This document shows, in pieces, positions 29,276 through 41,695 of a stretch of DNA of 64,000 bases. The stretch's first letter is position 1. Every line of letters begins with the position of its first letter. This DNA comes from Phaeodactylum tricornutum CCAP 1055/1. Lineage: Eukaryota > Bacillariophyta > Bacillariophyceae > Surirellales > Neidiaceae. The stretch covers positions 1 to 64,000 of the forward strand of contig NC_011670.1 of NCBI RefSeq assembly GCF_000150955.2. Reading direction: 5' to 3'. The position numbers and the translations under genes are program-made. Below the pieces are notes generated by a model. The model was not told the DNA's origin. It ran no database searches and saw only the letters and a list, made by a program, of their open reading frames with translations.

Positions 29276-30883
29276 CTATTCGAATATGTCGCTCGTTTCG
29301 GTCTCGGTAGGAGTTTCAACGGATGAGGATTCTGCCGCTTCCGCGGGCATTGCGGTCGCGGAGGATTCCTTACTCTCAATCTTATCTTTGGTAAAGATAA
29401 ACACTTCTTCTAGAACTGCTCGATTCCTTTGTAGTGATGTCGGACCCATGGCATCCTTCCACTGGACCCTCCTTCGCATCAAGTGTTTACTTTCGTGTGC
29501 CATTCCTTCCGATTGCTTGTGTTTGAGTTCCCGTAACTTTTTCAGCAGTTTCGCACGCTCCGCGGCGGCTTGTTTTAAGCTTTCCCGCATGAGTGCCGCT
29601 TTTTCGTTTTCGCGTTCCTTCCGGGCCATTTGTTCCGTACTTATCCGCGGACGTTTCTTGGCCGGAGCTCCGGTCGGTTCGTTGGTCCACCAATGCGGAC
29701 GGGATATTTCCCCCTTTTCAAACTGTGCTACCTGAGAGACGCGTTCCTGGATTTGTGCCCGTAGCGCGGCGAACGGATCCAACGGAATAGCAAACGCCGT
29801 CGCCGCCTGGGATTTGGCTTCCCACGTTTCTTTGAGTTCGTTCAAAGCTGCCTGTACTTCCACGATAGGAGTCGGCCCCGTCAAAATATCCGTCACTTGA
29901 GCTATTGGGGGTTTGCGGGACGAAGCGGAACGGTCTTGAGCCTGTTTGACGATAATATTCACCGTTTTACTGATGCGGCGAATGTGTTTGTTGATTTTGG
30001 ATTCCGTCACGGCTTGTCGATTGAAGGGTATTCGCCGCAGAAAGATCAGAAGCGGTAACAGCAATGGACTGGTCGCTGATGGTTTACTGTACACGGGAGG
30101 CGCCGGTTCTTTCCTTGTTGGGGGTTTGGATCCTGGTGGAGGCTTCACTGGCGGTGGTGTTGGACCCGGAGTGGTACAGTCCACAAGCCATTGGGAAAGT
30201 AATCTCAAGCCTCCCGCTTCCAAGAACGATGTGATCCGAGCATATTCCATCCAAGTCGGTATGCTGGGCAGGGTCACCGCATGCTCGTCCGCGGACGCGA
30301 CGGCCTCGGGCGAAGCGGAATGCGAAGCGGCCAGTCGGGTAGTTCGAGTTGTCTTTGCTGCCGTCTCGGGGGACTCATCTTTCGGTTCTACCGGAATGGG
30401 AGGATCCTTTTCATCCGCTTCCAGCCCTCGTTCGAGAATATTCAGGGAAATAGACCGAGTCACCAGAGTATGGCAGTGTGCGGCAACCAGACCCACAAAG
30501 CGCAAAACCTTGTCTTTCGCCAGCGCTCCCGGTACCACATCGTCGTCGTCAGCCACCCCGCGCGACGATTCACAACATTGCACCAAAGAGCGCTCCACCG
30601 AAGTCGCTCCACACCAGAATTCTTCGTCAGCGGGGATCTCCGAGTTATTCTTCGGGGGTCGGGCTCGCTGATAGGCCTGAAACCGTTGGCTCAGATAGTC
30701 CCTACGCATTCGATCGTCTAGCGCGAGTTTCGTGACGCTGGGATCCATCAAGACGTGCGTCGGTGATTTCGGAACTGCCTCATGCAGCTTAGACATGGCC
30801 AATCTCGACTGCCGTCGACCAATGGAGGACCTCGTTCCCTTCGATGACGAATAGTCGTTCCCAGAGCCCATGGTGAAAACCAT
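29276..30883 (-). CDS. PNUTS-like PP1 regulator with a TFIIS N-terminal (LW) domain
   Basis: 535 residues in one exon; the first Met pair (1 and 5) both fit. A TFIIS-N/LW helical bundle spans about 212-318, with EAGGLRLLSQWL and LLPLLIFLRRIPF, interrupted by a Pro-rich loop (235-265). A charged helical stretch (about 418-460) leads into RRRVQWKDAMG at about 471-481. This is an RVxF-type PP1-docking motif (RVQW), followed by LEEVFIFT, the order seen around the TVTW motif of PNUTS (PPP1R10). PNUTS holds PP1 on chromatin, where it dephosphorylates Spt5 and RNA polymerase II at transcription termination. The plant relative LUMINIDEPENDENS shares this plan. A less specific LW-domain protein is the alternative. 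Confidence 0.6.
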   Translation of the reverse strand: MVFTMGSGNDYSSSKGTRSSIGRRQSRLAMSKLHEAVPKSPTHVLMDPSVTKLALDDRMRRDYLSQRFQAYQRARPPKNNSEIPADEEFWCGATSVERSLVQCCESSRGVADDDDVVPGALAKDKVLRFVGLVAAHCHTLVTRSISLNILERGLEADEKDPPIPVEPKDESPETAAKTTRTTRLAASHSASPEAVASADEHAVTLPSIPTWMEYARITSFLEAGGLRLLSQWLVDCTTPGPTPPPVKPPPGSKPPTRKEPAPPVYSKPSATSPLLLPLLIFLRRIPFNRQAVTESKINKHIRRISKTVNIIVKQAQDRSASSRKPPIAQVTDILTGPTPIVEVQAALNELKETWEAKSQAATAFAIPLDPFAALRAQIQERVSQVAQFEKGEISRPHWWTNEPTGAPAKKRPRISTEQMARKERENEKAALMRESLKQAAAERAKLLKKLRELKHKQSEGMAHESKHLMRRRVQWKDAMGPTSLQRNRAVLEEVFIFTKDKIESKESSATAMPAEAAESSSVETPTETETSDIFE

Positions 30884-31250
30884 CGCGACCGTCGAAACAG
30901 TACACCTCTGACCAGGGAAGTATTTAAATTTAACTCTTAAAAATATTTGAAAGTTTTATGTCCACCTAGTTGGAAAACGCTGACGTAGGACGTACGTGGA
31001 TTTCGGGCCGTACTGGAATGAGTCAGGGTTTCCGGCTGACCCGTAGCTTGCCACTTACGATTTTGATCCTATGGTATGACGCGAAAGTTTGACTTGCTTT
31101 CGTTCTAGTCACTCACTATATCAACAACAGTCGCGTGCCGACTACGACCAAAACTGTAGTAGTTAGGGCTCGCTTGCAACATACCCACATAATCAACGTA
31201 CTCCCACTTTCGCTACTCCATCACACCTGACAGTAATATATACGACCACC
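30884..31250. promoter_or_regulatory. Divergent promoter region
   Basis: 367 bp between the PNUTS-like start and the small plastid protein start. The sequence just upstream of the latter is AT-rich (TAATATATAC at 31234), a possible TATA-like element 10-20 bp before the ATG, but that is too close to be used as one. Nothing else was seen. Confidence 0.4.
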
Positions 31251-31961
31251 ATGAAGTCTGTTGCTCCCGTCCTTTTCGTACTTCTTCCTTTGGCAACTGC
31301 CTTTACCGGATCGTCTTCCTTTGCCGGTGCGTCCATCGGAATTTCGACTGCCAGAGAGGAACAATCCAGCTTGACGATGGAATATATTCGTAAGTCCAAC
31401 GAACGGTAAAACTGTATTGACTGTGAGCAAGGATGGCCTTTCCTCTGTATCTGCTATAATATATCTATCCAGAATCTGACATCGCGTATCGGGGTCTGTC
31501 GTTCTCTCAGCTAGTGGAATGAGCAAAGAACAGTGGCGCAAGGTCAAGGAAGCCGAAAAGTCCAAGAACAACGGCAAGAATCTCGGAAAGACTGGCATTA
31601 CAACCTTCAAGTCCCGGTCTTTTATGGATTGGCAAAAAAGCGGTGGCAAGAATCTTTTCCCAGTGGACCCTACTAAAGTCAAGAGCCCAAAAGACCTTCC
31701 TTACATGTACGTATTTGACTCATCCTCTGCCAACAACGATTAAGTGGTATCTCGCATCGACATCTGTGAAGACTGTTTGAAAAGGACTCATTTCTTACTT
31801 TGCTATGCACTTCTCCTTTTAGGCAACGCCCAGGCGGTATGCCCGATGATTCGGACCTGAAAAAACCTAACCCTTTCAGTAACATGTTTAGCTTTGGTGG
31901 CAAGAAGAAGGTGGACGAGCCCGAACCGGAAGAAAAGAAAACCAACTGGTGGACTTTGTAA
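31251..31961 (+). CDS. Small plastid-targeted protein of unknown function, three exons
   Basis: Exons 31251-31389, 31511-31706 and 31823-31961 give 157 residues. The introns (121 and 116 nt) have GTAAGT/GTACGT donors, and the joins are in phase (1, then 2). It starts MKSVAPVLFVLLPLATA|FTG, an ER signal peptide with Phe at +1 and so a bipartite plastid presequence. The mature protein has a basic core (GMSKEQWRKVKEAEKSKNNG, then GITTFKSRSFxDWQKSGGKNLFPVDP), a short PYMQRPGGMPDD segment spanning the last join, and a Lys/Glu-rich end finishing NWWTL. I do not recognise the family. The strongly patterned core suggests conservation across diatoms, but I cannot check it. It is easily missed because no exon is longer than 200 nt. 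Confidence 0.75.
31418..31426 (+). promoter_or_regulatory. TSACWGTSA motif inside intron 1
   Basis: TGACTGTGA, 28 nt into the first intron of the small plastid protein gene. A second copy, TCACTGTCA at 31999-32007, lies 38 bp past its stop codon. Confidence 0.35.
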
Positions 31962-32916
31962 AACTCGAAGATGTTACGAAAATATTTAGATCGGCAACTC
32001 ACTGTCAAAATTTGCAGTTAATTAGTATCAACAGTTTTTGATACGGATTCGATCCTATGTCTTGGCAATGACACCGGAGAAATCTATTGGTACTGCCACG
32101 GTGCTATGAGCCGTCAACACAACTTTCTTACGACATTGTGAGCCTCGTTCTATTGGCAATGGCAGAAACTGTGATTTTGCGAATAGAGGATGTCGTGTTT
32201 GCTTTGAGTGAAAAGGAGCTAGGCGGTCGGACATATGGAAATCAAATCGGTTAGAAAGTAGGAGGGACAAAGAATCCGACTTCCAAATATACTGTAACGT
32301 GTAAAACAGCGGCCGTCTCCACGCAGAATATAACGCAACCATACAGACAACTTGTACTTTGTTGTGGACATGAAATGTGGCTGGGTGAAAGGTTTTGTAC
32401 AGATTCGTTTGGAATGTAAGGTTGTGCAATGTGTGGAAGGTTCGAAGTGACTGTGAGTCTTATGATTCGGAATCGCTCGAATACCGGACGTCCGACGTGA
32501 GCGGAAGTCCCAATTTTCTGTATCACGAGTCGAGGAACGACTCTTTCTTTACCATCCGTATCAGGTAGGGTACACTTTGAATATACAGTACCGTCTTGTC
32601 GTCGTCATCTCTGTGCTGGATGCATCCATCTATCGGTAAGCCTGTTGGATCGGCTTTCCCCGAGTACACAGAGCATTCACAGTTACAGCGCTTGCATCGC
32701 TGCCAGTTGGTCACCTCAATCCCGAAGATCCATCTATCCAACAACATTGTCTGACGGTGAATTGGTCATTCGATTGGTGGTTTTTCCTTTGAAATTAGCA
32801 GTTGATTGTATTTTACGTATTTGGATTGGTGTAAGTGGCGTAAGGAGTTCGCTTTGGTGAGCTCGAACGCAATCCATCTTCCTTTTCCTACGAGCTGAGG
32901 TCGAATACCTGTCCTG
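31962..32916. other. Intergenic, about 950 bp
   Basis: No gene recognised; frames on the minus strand are short and without motif. Motif copies are TCACTGTCA at 31999 and TGACTGTGA at 32448. It should contain the promoter of arogenate dehydrogenase. Confidence 0.5.
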
Positions 32917-34250
32917 ATGAGACCACCGAAACGAGGTAGAAAACTGCTGCTACTCTTGTTGATTTTTTTGGGAAGCGTTTGCCTGGCCTTTTCCAACGTG
33001 GGAAGCTCAAACATTCCGAATAGCAACCTCCCGAGAGAGCAGCAACGTCCACACACTGCAGGCATGCCGTCGATTACCAAACGACGAAAGGTATGCGTCA
33101 CTCTGATGACACCCAACAATGACGGAACGAGCAATAGCAAGGAACTATTCCAGGCTGGGAAATTAGAAGAGTTGAAACAGAAGGAGGCCGAGCTCGCTTC
33201 GTTACTGGCAGCGGTTCGTCGCGAAAAGCTATCCGCCCTGCGGTCACGACCTTTGACTATTGGAGTGGTTGGTTTTGGTCGGTTTGGACAGTTCATCGCC
33301 AGAACTTTTGCCAAATATGGACGAGTCGTGGTCACGTCCCGGTCCGATTACACCGAAATCGCGTCCGGGATGGGAGTCACATACGTGCCGTTGTCCGACC
33401 CGGAAGCCTTTTTGGACGAGGGACTCGACGTGATTGTGCTAGCCGTTAGCATTCTGTCCTTCAAATCAACACTCAAAACCTTGGTCCCGCATATTCAAAG
33501 AAATTTGGAGAAGCAACAAGAAAACAACAAGATTATCGGACGCGGTCCCTTGATTGTAGACGTTCTCAGTGTCAAGGAGCACGCTCGCAAAACCATGTTA
33601 GATTTTTTACCGAAACCTGTGATATCCTCTGTACCCATCCCATGTTTGGTCCAGATTCGGGTAAGAACGGTTGGATGGGCTTGAACTTTGTCTATGAGAA
33701 AACCCGCATCGACAAGGTTGTACTCGAACCCGGTACTTACAAGCTTGAAAAAGGAGGCGCCGACGGCCTGAATGACATGTCCAACGATGCCTTCACGGAC
33801 GGCCAGGGCAGAGTGCACTCGGTCCATGAAGACAGTGAAGCGCACATTGAAGGAGTCGATCGAATGGAGCGATTCTTGTCGATTTGGGAAGAAGAAGGCT
33901 GTCGGATGGTCCGCATGAACTGCCAGGAACATGATGCCTACGCTGCAAACTCACAGTTCATTACTCATCTCATGGGCCGAATTTTGGGGTCGCAAGGCCT
34001 TGCCAAAACACCCATTGATACCTCTGGATTTGAGTCGGTTTTAAAACTGGTAGGGAGTACGACAGCGGACAGCTTTGAACTCTTTTACGGACTTTACAAA
34101 TACAATGGGAATAGTGTGGCTACCATCAATCAACTGCGAGCCGCCTTGGATGATGTCGTACGCGATCTCAAAGCCAAGGAAGAGGAGGAACAAAGCAAGT
34201 CAGTGAATGACGCTACCACACTAGAAAGCGTTCCAAAAGGCAAAGCATAA
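32917..34250 (+). CDS. Plastid arogenate/prephenate dehydrogenase, with an internal frame break
   Basis: Tyrosine-branch dehydrogenase. The N-terminus is a signal peptide (RKLLLLLLIFLGSVCLA|FSN) with Phe at +1, so plastid import is likely. The NAD(P) site follows as TIGVVGFGRFGQFIARTFAKYG, then VIVLAVSILSFKSTL. In the zero frame the protein would stop at 33684 (255 aa). The conserved continuation, ETCDILCTHPMFGPDSGKNGW, is in the -1 frame, and that frame runs to 34250. The switch falls at 33603-33609, where the zero-frame codons GAT TTT TTA form an exact T-TTT-TTA slippery heptamer. A -1 slip there gives about 444 residues, a normal length. The alternatives are a one-base error or real indel here; an extra G at CCGAAACC would give the family's LPE. 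Most plant-type enzymes prefer arogenate. Confidence 0.85.
33603..33609 (+). other. T-TTT-TTA heptamer at the dehydrogenase frame break
   Basis: An in-phase X-XXY-YYZ heptamer of the kind used for -1 ribosomal frameshifting. The needed frame change is -1 and lies exactly here. A weak potential stem (CCCATCC at 33634-33640 with GGATGGG at 33673-33679) begins 24 nt downstream, farther than the usual 5-9 nt spacer, so structural support is poor. Confidence 0.35.
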
Positions 34251-34355
34251 GAGAAATCAACTAGCAAGTGTTCGCTTACAAATTTGACGCACTCTATTCC
34301 TCGATGTTCGTCTTTGTCTTTACCATATTCCCAGGCGAGGGACAATCTTTCGTTG

Positions 34356-35792
34356 TTACAGCAGTTTGCCGAGACCGAAAAGTTCCATGGCGATACCGGC
34401 ACCACCTTGATCATTGGTTTCGTCCAACACGACACTGGCCGCGCCTTGTGCAGTTGGTACAGCGTTGCCGACGGCAATCCCCACAGCCGCCTTTCGTAGC
34501 ATGCCGACGTCGTTCTCGGCATCACCAATGGCGAGCAAATCAGCGTGCATGTACAGACCGAGATGATCGCACAATTTTTCAACCCCGAGTGCCTTCGAAC
34601 AACCGGACGGCAATACTTCGAGCATGGTTGGGACAGCCTGTGTGACTTCCGCGCTGTACTGTCGCGCTAATTCTTCAAGCCGAGGTCGCACTTTGTCACT
34701 GAGCATGTCGACGTTGTCGTCCATGAGTAAACACTTGTGAAAGCTGACTTTGTGTGACGTGAGGGACTCCAGGACGGTGGCTTTGGGTTCCCCGTATTTG
34801 GCGTGAAAATCTCGAATGTGTGAGGATTTCGTATGCTTGCTGCAAAACATGGTATCACCGTCGTATCCAAAGACAGATACGTCAAGTTCCTGTGCAAGTT
34901 TCTCGACGGCGGCTACTTCGTCCAACGACAATTTTTCTTCGTAAATGACGTTGCCCGCGGCGTCGACGACGTACAGTCCTTGAATAAAGACGCCGGGACA
35001 CTGTGCGAATAATGGACCAAGTTCCGGACCGAGACTGTCGAGGGCTCCTTGTCGGGACTTTCCCGTCGCGGGGAAGACGTATAATAATGGATGCACGGGC
35101 GAAAAGGCGGCTTCCACAGCGTCCTGTACCGCGCGAGTCGTGATGGGATGCAAGTCGTGCGCCGACGTCAACAGGGTCCCATCCACGTCCGTCGCAATGG
35201 CCCGGATCTTTCCTAGTTTGGTACGCAGCGCGTCGTCTACGGTATATTTGGAGACGTAGCGACTCCAATCGGTAGCGGTCGTCTGCGGATCGACTCGCTG
35301 TTGTGACTTTTGTTCCTCGTTCTGCTCTTGTAGTTCCATCTCTTGCAAAGCTCCGAGTACCATTTCGTGCAAGCCCATAATGCTCGGTACGAGTTCATCG
35401 CCGCCACTATCTGGTTCTTTTTCTTCTACGACTGGTAACACATCGTCTTCGAGTAAGGATTGGTGAATATTGAGGACGTTCATCAAGTCGTCATCCGAGT
35501 AGAGATCCCCTTTGGTCGGTTTTGCTCGGGACGCTTCGAACGGATTTATGGGAATCCTACCGTCGGGTTTCCAACCACTCACACCCATAAACTCGGCATC
35601 TTCCGAATCGGAATTTGGACGACCCCTGTGATCGTCATTGTCGGTTGCTCCAGACGTTGCCGAGCAGCGTCGCGCAAGGGGTCGGCGGCGTAGCAGAGAT
35701 GGCGCGACGAATGCCCTACAACTCCACCTGGACGAGCTCACTGCCGTGGCGAATATTACGAAAGCTAATGGTCCCGTCGGTCCGATAAACAT
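34356..35792 (-). CDS. Plastid-targeted Cof-type HAD phosphatase
   Basis: 478 residues from the Met at 35792. A Met 23 codons further upstream is rejected because the inner start gives MFIGPTGPLAFVIFATAVSS and then CRAFVAPSLLRRR, a signal peptide with an ASAFAP-like site and a basic transit part. An acidic spacer of about 100 residues follows. The Cof/HAD-IIB domain then has motif I ATDVDGTLLTS (two catalytic Asp), a cap domain, a Lys-bearing helix region (LEVLPSGCSKALGVEKL) and motif IV LAIGDAENDVGMLRKA. Related enzymes hydrolyse sugar phosphates, FMN or pyridoxal phosphate. The substrate cannot be told from sequence. Confidence 0.88.
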   Translation of the reverse strand: MFIGPTGPLAFVIFATAVSSSRWSCRAFVAPSLLRRRPLARRCSATSGATDNDDHRGRPNSDSEDAEFMGVSGWKPDGRIPINPFEASRAKPTKGDLYSDDDLMNVLNIHQSLLEDDVLPVVEEKEPDSGGDELVPSIMGLHEMVLGALQEMELQEQNEEQKSQQRVDPQTTATDWSRYVSKYTVDDALRTKLGKIRAIATDVDGTLLTSAHDLHPITTRAVQDAVEAAFSPVHPLLYVFPATGKSRQGALDSLGPELGPLFAQCPGVFIQGLYVVDAAGNVIYEEKLSLDEVAAVEKLAQELDVSVFGYDGDTMFCSKHTKSSHIRDFHAKYGEPKATVLESLTSHKVSFHKCLLMDDNVDMLSDKVRPRLEELARQYSAEVTQAVPTMLEVLPSGCSKALGVEKLCDHLGLYMHADLLAIGDAENDVGMLRKAAVGIAVGNAVPTAQGAASVVLDETNDQGGAGIAMELFGLGKLL

Positions 35793-38487
<2,695 letters not shown>

Positions 38488-38615
38488 ACGACGCAAAAGT
38501 ACTGCGGAGGAACGGCTGGAAAACCTCGTCCGCGAGGTCATTCTCTTTACCCATGCACTTAGGTGAGCGTAGCGAACCGACACCAGCATCTACAAGTTGA
38601 TGCCGTTTCTCTATA

Positions 38616-38875
38616 GGATCACGTAGATTGCAAGACTAACCAATTAACTAGCCGGGCTAACACAATGCGAGCTCTTGTACTGGGATCACGTAGATCACAA
38701 GACTACTATTTAGCCGAATGTACAAAAGTCACCTTTATTCCCCGGGATCACAGAGATCGCAAGACTTACTAATTCTCTGGCTGAGTGTACAAAATTGACG
38801 TTTCGTTCCAGGATCAGCAGATCACGAGACTTGCCAATCCTCTAGCCGAGTGGACAAAGTCCAGCATCTATGGAA
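38616..38875. repeat. Tandem repeat of about 65 bp, four degenerate copies
   Basis: Copies start at 38616, 38683, 38745 and 38811, each with GGATCACGTAGATCRCAAGAC or a close variant, followed by an AT-rich half ending near TGTACAAA. Spacing is 67, 62 and 66 bp. It fills most of the space between the convergent CPN60 and kanadaptin genes. Confidence 0.85.
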
Positions 38876-38908
38876 GGCATTTGTGACGAGCTGAATTTTC
38901 TTAAACAG

Positions 38909-40633
38909 CTAGTAGCGACCGGCAAACTTAGCATTCAATTTCGTACGACCGCTACCGTCCTGGTCTTTCGGCGCTTGCCAAACATCTATATTGCCGTCTT
39001 CCATCGATGCAGCTTTTCTAATGGCACTATCTTTCTCCGACTTTTCCTTTGACTGTCCTCGGCTTCTCGATTTTGCAACCACTGCGTGATTGCTTGTTGC
39101 GGCCGATAGCATCGCCAGTGTCCCCAATGGCGGCGCGACTTTCGATCGAGCGTATGGAGCCGGCATACTGGGCCCCACAACCCGTGTTTTTTTGGCGGGT
39201 GGAGGAGGGAGTAGCATGGTAGTCAGCGTACCGTCTTCGATTTCTCGCCTCTCGTGGATTGCTGGCGACGAGTCAACATTCGTCTGCGGCGGTGGTGACG
39301 ACTGCGGGAGAGCAGGTGGTGGCATGACGAAGGATTCGTCCTCCAGAAATGAACTTATGTCGCTCTCGTCGGTCTTTGGTGGCGGAAGTCGTGTTTGAGT
39401 CCGTGTACCAATGTACCCCGTCGTTTCGTCGGTGTAAAGTTTTGGATTGACAACGTGAAGCAACCGCTTAACTTCCAACATGCTTTTGCTGATGTGCTGG
39501 GATTCGCTCTCGAGCTTGTCGACTGATTCTTTGGCGATCTTAGCGTCGTTTTGGACAAAAAAGGATTCCTCGTCACCTGCTTCCAACAAACGCGACAATT
39601 TCTCCTCGACGAGGGAGAGCCTTTGCCTTGCACGAGTGGAATCTGTTACATTCGCTTGCAACAGCAGAACCATAGTTTTCCACTTTTGTGTCAACGATTG
39701 CTCAGTTTCGCCCGTTGGATCGAGTTCCAAGGTGCCGTTGTCCATGGATTCGCATGTACGATCGTCCACTTCATCTTCACGTAGAAACTCTTGAGCTTCG
39801 GTGGAGAGTTTAGTGGCCGAGGGTTTCGCGGATGGGAAAAGTTTGGGGATCAGTTCTGATTCGAGCGTTGCAAAGTCTCCCCTCAGCTGTCGCTCCCGAC
39901 TTTCGTTGCGTTCTAGTTGGCGTGTTTGACCATCCGTTAAATCAACTTTGGCGCGTATTCTTTCCGATTCTTGCTGTAGGTTGTCGAGCTTGTACTGTAT
40001 GGCCCGCAATCGATCCCAATCTGCCCGATGCGTTGCCGGTGGGGGTCCCTCCAAATCCAACGTTGTGGGTGGCCCTTCGTGCGATGTCGGCGAGTGATCC
40101 TGCTCCCCAGGACGATGCTCGTTCACACGGATGGAGGAAAGAGAGGAGGGGTCATCCGTATCCTTAGGCGGTTTCGTACGCTGAGATCGGTGTAACTTAT
40201 TCAGTGCACTGTTACGCGAACAGTTCTCGGGACCTTCGACACAAAATATGCGCGAGGATGCGCCGAACTGCAACACGTCCCCGGGGTAAAGCAATACGCC
40301 CCGCGCGCCGGGTGTTGTGGCTCGACTTTCCGTTTTCCCGCAAGCGATTGCCGGGAGTTTTTGCTTGTTGATGATTGTTCCGTGGGCACTGGCGAGATCG
40401 CGAAGCCAGGGGTTTTCGCTCACCGCATCAAAGGCGATCCGTGCGTGCCATCGCGAGCACGATTCGTGAGAGAGCACAACATCAACCTGGTCGGCAGCTC
40501 GGCCTAGAAGAGTACAGGGCTGTTGATCTAGTATGTACGCGTTGACTTGCACTCCGCTTTTGATCTCGATCAGCTTCCAGCCAGAGGAGACGGAGGGCTT
40601 GACCGCCCATGGGGGAGCTTCGTAGCCACTCAT
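38909..40633 (-). CDS. SLC4A1AP: Kanadaptin-like FHA-domain protein
   Basis: 574 residues in one exon. It starts with PPWAVKP and WKLIEIKSG, as kanadaptins do. The FHA domain (about 18-135) has the phosphothreonine-pocket residues LLGRAADQ, SCSRWHARI and LASAHGTIINK, followed by GDVLQFGASSRIFCVEGP. Two coiled-coil stretches (about 210-265 and 325-385) and a Pro-rich region follow. The C-terminus, DVWQAPKDQDGSGRTKLNAK, matches the ending of the family. Animal kanadaptin is mostly nuclear and associates with spliceosome and mRNA-processing proteins. Its first proposed role, in anion-exchanger trafficking, is doubtful. It may bind phosphorylated splicing factors here. Confidence 0.88.
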   Translation of the reverse strand: MSGYEAPPWAVKPSVSSGWKLIEIKSGVQVNAYILDQQPCTLLGRAADQVDVVLSHESCSRWHARIAFDAVSENPWLRDLASAHGTIINKQKLPAIACGKTESRATTPGARGVLLYPGDVLQFGASSRIFCVEGPENCSRNSALNKLHRSQRTKPPKDTDDPSSLSSIRVNEHRPGEQDHSPTSHEGPPTTLDLEGPPPATHRADWDRLRAIQYKLDNLQQESERIRAKVDLTDGQTRQLERNESRERQLRGDFATLESELIPKLFPSAKPSATKLSTEAQEFLREDEVDDRTCESMDNGTLELDPTGETEQSLTQKWKTMVLLLQANVTDSTRARQRLSLVEEKLSRLLEAGDEESFFVQNDAKIAKESVDKLESESQHISKSMLEVKRLLHVVNPKLYTDETTGYIGTRTQTRLPPPKTDESDISSFLEDESFVMPPPALPQSSPPPQTNVDSSPAIHERREIEDGTLTTMLLPPPPAKKTRVVGPSMPAPYARSKVAPPLGTLAMLSAATSNHAVVAKSRSRGQSKEKSEKDSAIRKAASMEDGNIDVWQAPKDQDGSGRTKLNAKFAGRY

Positions 40634-41695
40634 GCCGTTGCCTATTTCCAGCCGTTGAAAGTTTCTGTTACTCTCAGTGAAACAATCCGCGATACTGAAT
40701 TACGGGCGAACAAGGAATCGGAGCGTTATCTGGGTCGACGTCGATTCCATTTTGGCGTCTTATCCCATGGAGAGCTATGGGAAGGCGTCTTGTTCAAAAA
40801 TTGCAGAAACGGGACAAGTTTTGAGACTTTGTGAATGAAATGTACGGTGAAAAAGTGTGGTCGATTGAGTCAAATCGATATGCTTGCTGTGCCATGCATC
40901 CTAGTCTCGCATAATCCATACACAGCCTTTCCGTCAATGCTCGACTACCGGACTGCCTATCGAACCGATAGTAATGTAAAACAATTAGAAGAGATAGTGT
41001 CTGTCCATACTGCTTGAGAGTGAACTCCTTACAATGAAAGCCAGATAGGGATTTCGGGACGACGGGTCGTTCTAGATCGATATTAGGCCCCCCAAAAAAG
41101 TCGTCGGAGTGTCGTTATCGAGCACGGAAGCCGACGACCGAATGCGTGCACGAAAAGTTACGACGGATAGGCTGTGAGTTGGACTCTACCAAATCTGTTT
41201 TTGCAGTTGTCAAAGTCACTCCTATTGCACAAGTGGTTTCTTCATGGTTGTTTGTGTCTGAGTCCAAAAGTAAATTGGTGTCCACAAGGGATTTCAAAGA
41301 ATGTGTCATGGCCCGATGATCGATTTTACAGGTAGCTCGCGGAGGAAAAATGCATCCGCGAGGGTATATCCCATAAAATCTAGGCACCAGAAAGGGTTAC
41401 TTTTTACTATATAAAGTCAAATGAGGGTGAAATAGTTGGGAATGTCCCGAATCGCATGCCATAATAAATATCAAATTTCAAGTGGGAGAAACTTCCACTG
41501 TTAACTGTAAGCGACGCACAGTCAAACGGACAGTAAGACCGGGCTCTTTTAGCTTACCGTTAGCTAGCTAGCTAGCTAGCTAGAGAGTAATGAGCAACGA
41601 CACACGCCAGGCACCGATAGACTCCCGGACCCCGGAGGGTTTGGATATCGGCATCGGCCATTGCTCGTTGGTCGAGCAAGGGCGGACCAATTGCC
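40634..41695. promoter_or_regulatory. Divergent promoter region, kanadaptin and EED
   Basis: About 1.06 kb without a convincing gene. A TATATAAAG-like string lies at about 41408. A (TAGC)5 palindromic microsatellite spans 41561-41583, 112 bp before the EED start codon. Confidence 0.45.
41561..41583. repeat. TAGC microsatellite
   Basis: Five perfect TAGC units plus TAG, self-complementary, in the presumed 5' leader or promoter of EED. Confidence 0.9.

Noticed and set aside
28950-29735. 261-codon plus-strand frame with hydrophobic segments
   Set aside because: Most of it is antisense to the PNUTS-like gene. The hydrophobic part comes from T-rich intergenic DNA.
29946-30671. 241-codon plus-strand Gly/Ser-rich frame
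   Set aside because: Entirely antisense to the PNUTS-like coding region, with repetitive composition produced by its Pro-rich segment.
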